From contig NZ_AP018558.1 of the NCBI RefSeq assembly GCF_003574215.1, positions 124,001 to 188,000 of the forward strand: a DNA stretch of 64,000 nt, given 5' to 3'. Positions 60,330 through 64,000 of this stretch are shown here, one piece after another. Position 1 is the first letter of the stretch; each line of letters begins with the position of its first letter. Source of the DNA: Hydrogenophilus thermoluteolus (GTDB lineage: Bacteria > Pseudomonadota > Gammaproteobacteria > Burkholderiales > Rhodocyclaceae). The position numbers were made by a program, and so were the translations under genes. The notes beneath the pieces are model-generated. The model worked only from the letters and a program-made list of their open reading frames with translations. It ran no database searches and had not been told where the DNA came from.

Positions 60330-61453
60330 ATGCGACGTGGCTGCCCTGGATCGCTGGCGCGAGCCTGATTGCCGGATTGGTCGTCCTGAGCGTTCTGGCT
60401 TGGTTGTTGCGCGACGTCCAGCGGATCGAGGATGCCGCTGAGCGGCTTTTGCAGGCGAACGCGGCAAACGATTGCGACGCCCACCGTTTTCCTGCTGCCG
60501 CGTGGCCGATTCTGCACGCGGTGGGCGTCAAAGGGATGCACGTGGCGTGGCAGTGGTACGGGGTGAGGTACGAAATGGGTTGGGGGGATACGAACCGACC
60601 GCGCACGGTGGCGATCCCCTTTTCGGCGCAAGTACCCAATCTCAGCGTTCACGGAACGCTTTGGGTGCCGTGGGCAAAGGGGGAGCGCCGCTATTTCGCC
60701 AAACGGCTTGCCGATACCCTGCAACTGTGTCTGCTCCTCGACCTTTGGCGCACTGCCGCGGCGACGGAAACCGGCTTTGCGCTGTGGAGCCGCACTGCGA
60801 CGCTGCTTCTGCACGACGTCAAAAACCTGGCGCAGTTCGTGTTGTACCTCCCGGTGACGCTCGAATCGCCCGATGATGCGTCAAGCGATCGGCGCAGCGC
60901 CCACCGCATGCTTGCGGCGGCGTTACCGGCAGCGACCGAACGTGCGACCCGGATCCTCAGTCGTTTGACCCACTGGTCCGAGACAACCCAAGCAACAGAC
61001 GTTCTGCACCCGATTGCTTTGACGCCGTTCCTGGAAGCGGAATGCGCGCGGTTGGGTGGTTGCGTGCCCATCGAGGGGGAGGCGATCGTGGCGGCAGTTC
61101 CGGAACGGTTGCGCGAGATCGTGCAGGAGTTGTGGGAGAACAGCGAGCGCCATCAAGGTACGCTCACCCGCATTGCGGTGCGGCGTGACGACGCAGCCCA
61201 CCGCGCCGAAGTGGCCTTTGCGGTGGCGGTGTCGGAACCGGTGACGCCACAACACGTGGCACGCTGGTTTCAGCCCTTCTTCTCTGGGGATGGGCAGGGC
61301 AGCGGCCTTGGACTCTTCCAGGCTCAATGGGCGGCCCGCGCCTGCCACGGGGACTTGACGGCGCGCGTCGAAGAGGGTGGCGTGGTTTTTCTCTTGACTC
61401 TCCCCCTGTATGAAAAAGGGGACAGACCAGGAAGCTCCGATCGCATAGAATAA
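60326..61453 (+). CDS. Membrane sensor histidine kinase (HDxKN type)
   Basis: The 375-residue kinase starts with a GTG overlapping the response-regulator stop. A single membrane helix lies at about 8-28, then a ~120-residue sensor region. The H-box is LLLHDVKNLAQFV (H163), the HD-x-KN form seen in PrsK-like kinases rather than the usual HExxN. The ATP-binding domain has IVQELWENSERH (N-box) and GDGQGSGLGLFQAQWAA (G-box). It should phosphorylate the regulator encoded at 59718-60329. Confidence 0.85.
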   Translation: MNATWLPWIAGASLIAGLVVLSVLAWLLRDVQRIEDAAERLLQANAANDCDAHRFPAAAWPILHAVGVKGMHVAWQWYGVRYEMGWGDTNRPRTVAIPFSAQVPNLSVHGTLWVPWAKGERRYFAKRLADTLQLCLLLDLWRTAAATETGFALWSRTATLLLHDVKNLAQFVLYLPVTLESPDDASSDRRSAHRMLAAALPAATERATRILSRLTHWSETTQATDVLHPIALTPFLEAECARLGGCVPIEGEAIVAAVPERLREIVQELWENSERHQGTLTRIAVRRDDAAHRAEVAFAVAVSEPVTPQHVARWFQPFFSGDGQGSGLGLFQAQWAARACHGDLTARVEEGGVVFLLTLPLYEKGDRPGSSDRIE

Positions 61454-61491
61454 TGAGGCGCTTCGGTTCTATTGAGTAAGGAAAGGAGACC

Positions 61492-62148
61492 ATGATGGCT
61501 TTCAAACGTGCGCAAACGGGTTTTACCCTGGTCGAGATCGCGATCGTTCTGGTGATCATCGGGTTACTGCTCGGTGGTGTGCTCAAGGGGCAGGAATTGA
61601 TCGAAAATGCCAAGGTGAAGAACGCGATCAACGACATCAATGCGGTCAAAACCGCGTACTACTCCTATCAAGACCGCTATAAGCGCTTACCCGGTGACGA
61701 TGGCAACTTGGCAGCGCTTCAGGCGCGCGGCGGAACGTGGGCAAACGTTACGCAAGGTGGTGACAACAACGGTGTAATTGCTGTTACCGCTGCGCAAACG
61801 TTCAACGGAGGGGGGGAAAACGATAACTTTTTCCAACATCTCCGGGCCGCGGGTTTTTTGACCGGTGATGCGACAGTTGCTGGTGCAGCGGCACTGCCCA
61901 GAAACTCTTTCGGTGGTTTGATCGGGATCACCAACGCCGCAGTTCTCGGCTATAATCAAGCGACTTTGATGGTCTGCTTAGGTAACGTACCTGGAAAAGC
62001 AGCAGCGGCAATCGATTCTCAAATCGATGATGGGGTGGCGAACACCGGTTCCGTTCGTGCGACACAAGGTGCCAACAATACCGCTCCGGGTGTCGCAGCA
62101 ACAGCCTATAGCGAGGATCAGAGTTACACGGTGTGTTCCACGCTGTAA
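61492..62148 (+). CDS. Type IV prepilin-like protein
   Basis: The 218-residue protein has AAGGAG 3-4 bases before its paired ATGs. It carries a class III signal: KRAQTG then FTLVEIAIVLVIIGLLLGG, so prepilin peptidase would cut after G10, leaving N-methylated F11 with E15 in the conserved fifth position. The globular part includes YKRLPGDDGN, common in minor pilin-like proteins, and two cysteines near the C-terminus (about 162 and 216) that could form a D-region disulfide. It probably starts an operon with the next two genes. Confidence 0.88.
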   Translation: MMAFKRAQTGFTLVEIAIVLVIIGLLLGGVLKGQELIENAKVKNAINDINAVKTAYYSYQDRYKRLPGDDGNLAALQARGGTWANVTQGGDNNGVIAVTAAQTFNGGGENDNFFQHLRAAGFLTGDATVAGAAALPRNSFGGLIGITNAAVLGYNQATLMVCLGNVPGKAAAAIDSQIDDGVANTGSVRATQGANNTAPGVAATAYSEDQSYTVCSTL

Positions 62149-63830
62149 AGCAGAGTGTGCCTATTGCGCCGCCAAAACACACGAGGACGCCCGCTCCTCC
62201 ACGCGCCCAACACATGCGCGGGGTGGGAGCGGTCCTCATTCTGTCGTTGCTGGCGGCAATTGCACTGTTGGCTACGTTTTTCACGTCTTATCTAAAGCAG
62301 TCACAGTCGGTTGTCGAAAAGACGGTACTCGCGCAACTCGAACGCGCAAGGGCGGCGTTGTTGGGTTACGCGAAAGCCAATGGCTGCCGGTTACCGTTGC
62401 CAGCGGGCTTGCGCTCCGACGGGTCGCCAGACATCCGGCAAAAAACGAGCGGTGCTGGCGGGCTCTGGGTTGGCCTCTTGCCGACGCGCGATCTGGGGTT
62501 GGAAGCGGGAAGTAGCACCCTCACCGATACCGCTCCGTTTTGGTATGTGGTCTATTGTCCCGATGCCAGTTGCACCCAAAGCGGCGATGCGCTCACGGTG
62601 CGCTCGAGTTCGGACGGCGTCACCGCAGCAAATGCGCAAAACGCCGTTTTTGCCGTGCTTGCGCCGGGGCCGGCGCGCGATACGACGCAGAGGCAAAGTC
62701 GCGCCAGCAGCGTGGGAACCGCCGCGGTGCCCATTGCCGCGTTTCTGGAGGACGCGGTGGGGGCAGGAACAGGCATGCTCAGGGAAACCGGGCTTCTGAA
62801 TCCGGTCGCTGCCACTGCGGGAGCCTTCGTTCCCGTCATGACGCCGCCATCGCTTTGGCGCACCCCGCAGGACGGAGGAATGAGTGTGCGCCCGTACAAC
62901 GACGTGGGCGTCTTCGCGTCGTACTCGGACTTGGGGTGCAGTTCAGGTGGACTCGGCACCAGTACCATCGACCTCAACAGCGTGGGGCTCGACGGGACGC
63001 CCATTCATCAAGGGTTCGTCCCCGAAGGGGCGGGGGCGAGCGTAATCGCCAGCGACCCCGCGCACAACGACCAACCCACGCTAGCGATGAACAGTGCCAA
63101 CGGCAGCAGCGGCTCCTGTCTGTGGTTCGATCCGCTCGCAGTCGGCTTCACTGCGCCCGTCCCGTTTCGGGGCAAACGGTGGGAGGGAACTTTTCGCTAT
63201 CGGTTCGCATATCCCGATCCTCCTGGTGGCGTCGACCGCCGTTACGGATTTACGTTTGCCCTTTCCGATAGCGCAGCGGGGCGGCCTACGACCTGCGGCG
63301 CGCAGCAGAACATGGGGGTAATCACCTCGGGCAGTGCCCGCACCCGCTATTTTCTCGAAGTGGATGTGCATGCCGATGCAGCAGACCGTGACCCGAACGG
63401 CAACCACTTGGCGTGGAAATACGATGCCAGTCTCACCCACGCAGGGGGGAACGGTGCGCCGCTTACCAATGGCTGCACCGGGAGCAGCCAGCCCGGATGT
63501 GCTCCTTCGCCGGCGAACGCGTTCGAGGAGCAGCCGCAACCGCTGGCGCACCGCATCCATTTCGTCTTGGACGCGCGCTGTAATGCCGATTGCAGCGACT
63601 GTAGCGGCACCGACACGGCAGCCGTACTGGCCCAAGCGTGGCTCGATTGCGCTGACACGAGCGGCAGTGATCCTTATCTTTGTTCCGGGCAAGCGCCTTC
63701 CCTTTCGGCCTGTTACGCGCTCGCCCCTACGGACATGGACGGCGCCTATTTCGGTTTCACAGGCGGCTGGGGAAGCGGTGCGAACGCACAAGGAGTGACG
63801 TTATGGGATTTCCGCATGCGCTGGCAATGA
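62133..63830 (+). CDS. Pilus-associated protein with membrane helix and lectin-like C-terminal domain
   Basis: A 565-residue frame overlaps the pilin gene end by 16 bases; GTG at 62157 or ATG at 62214 are other possible starts. Near the N-terminus is RGVGAVLILSLLAAIALLAT followed by a Gln/Glu-rich helix, like the shaft of a PilX/PilV-type pseudopilin, though the class III glycine-Phe site is not canonical. A region GYAKANGCRLP begins a globular part rich in paired cysteines. The C-terminal ~260 residues resemble an L-type (concanavalin-like) lectin: GFTFALSD, YFLEVDVHAD, HRIHFVLDA and AYFGFTGGWG. It may be a surface adhesin displayed by the pilus. Confidence 0.65.
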   Translation: MFHAVKQSVPIAPPKHTRTPAPPRAQHMRGVGAVLILSLLAAIALLATFFTSYLKQSQSVVEKTVLAQLERARAALLGYAKANGCRLPLPAGLRSDGSPDIRQKTSGAGGLWVGLLPTRDLGLEAGSSTLTDTAPFWYVVYCPDASCTQSGDALTVRSSSDGVTAANAQNAVFAVLAPGPARDTTQRQSRASSVGTAAVPIAAFLEDAVGAGTGMLRETGLLNPVAATAGAFVPVMTPPSLWRTPQDGGMSVRPYNDVGVFASYSDLGCSSGGLGTSTIDLNSVGLDGTPIHQGFVPEGAGASVIASDPAHNDQPTLAMNSANGSSGSCLWFDPLAVGFTAPVPFRGKRWEGTFRYRFAYPDPPGGVDRRYGFTFALSDSAAGRPTTCGAQQNMGVITSGSARTRYFLEVDVHADAADRDPNGNHLAWKYDASLTHAGGNGAPLTNGCTGSSQPGCAPSPANAFEEQPQPLAHRIHFVLDARCNADCSDCSGTDTAAVLAQAWLDCADTSGSDPYLCSGQAPSLSACYALAPTDMDGAYFGFTGGWGSGANAQGVTLWDFRMRWQ

Positions 63831-64000
63831 GCCAGCCAGCCCGAAGCCGTGGGTTTTCGCTGGTCGAAGCGGCGTTGGTGCTGGTGCTGGTGGCACTGGT
63901 GCTCGGCGCTTTGCTCGTTCCGTTCGGGACCCAGCAGGAACAAAAACGGATCCAGGAGACGCGCGACAAGATGGCGCGGATTCGTGAAGCGCTCATCGGT
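63803..64000 (+). CDS. Prepilin-like protein, N-terminal part
   Basis: The gene runs off the window after 66 codons. The ATG at 63803 has AAGGAG 7 bases upstream and overlaps the previous gene by 28 bases; an ATG at 63827 overlapping its stop (ATGA) is an alternative. The class III signal is RSRG then FSLVEAALVLVLVALVLGAL, with the conserved Glu at the fifth position, followed by an amphipathic helix (QQEQKRIQETRDKMARI). It is the third pilin-like gene in a row. Confidence 0.8.
   Translation, partial: MGFPHALAMSQPARSRGFSLVEAALVLVLVALVLGALLVPFGTQQEQKRIQETRDKMARIREALIG

Noticed and set aside
59718..61453. PrsK/PrsR exosortase-associated system
   Set aside because: The kinase H-box is similar, but the regulator lacks the sigma-54 AAA+ domain and no exosortase or PEP-CTERM protein is seen.

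Overview
The window is high-GC, densely coded bacterial DNA. Protein resemblances point to a betaproteobacterium-like organism, plausibly a Hydrogenophilus relative: the gene order thiS-thiG-trmB, the block lptB-rpoN-hpf-ptsN-hprK, a DUF1840 protein and a PACE-type efflux protein all fit. The genus is inference. I see no rRNA, tRNA or CRISPR array. Nearly all the sequence is coding; the only stretch over 300 bases without an intact gene is 6147-7167, which holds a decayed DDE transposase.

Layout. 1-2825 (minus): an rRNA cytosine methyltransferase (cut by the window edge), a DedA/VTT membrane protein and SppA. 2915-6146: trmB-thiG-thiS flanked by two copies of an Rpn-type putative transposase/nuclease gene. 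The left copy is an internal-deletion pseudogene; the right copy is intact and touches the thiS start codon. A transposase remnant and an AAA/PD-(D/E)XK gene follow. 8791-20555 (minus): a GGDEF-globin-like-EAL protein, a NodIJ-like ABC exporter, an alpha/beta hydrolase, a thin 2Fe-2S ferredoxin, glyoxalase I, and a very large CheB-CheR-PAS-GGDEF-EAL protein. 20644-26401 (plus): a tightly packed run of MidA methyltransferase, an asparagine-synthetase homologue without the glutaminase cysteine, a GH16 glycosidase, a hexapeptide acyltransferase and an FkbH-like HAD protein. I consider this the most intriguing uncharacterised module.

26426-39377: housekeeping genes (hydrolase, cca, NDUFA9-like dehydrogenase, lytic transglycosylase, 5-FTHF cyclo-ligase), then a long minus-strand run recA-recX-lptB-rpoN-hpf-ptsN-hprK-ilvA joining DNA repair, LPS export, sigma-54, ribosome hibernation and PTS-type nitrogen/carbon control. 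39412-39480 holds back-to-back promoters for recA and an RND efflux pair (39513-43782). The pump gene overlaps tail-to-tail with a PAS-GGDEF-EAL protein that is translationally coupled to a Tat/lipoprotein-type substrate-binding protein, which looks like a ligand-sensing c-di-GMP module.

47316-64000: NamZ-like muramidase, prfC, a complete livGFHMJ branched-chain amino acid (or related) ABC operon, a PACE efflux protein, murB, a third Rpn copy, DUF1840, hpt, pyrE, a response regulator with a Fis-type HTH, its HDxKN-type histidine kinase, and the start of a type IV pilin-like cluster. That cluster includes a 565-residue pseudopilin-like protein with a lectin-like C-terminus. Three multidomain c-di-GMP proteins in 64 kb suggest strong investment in surface and attachment control.
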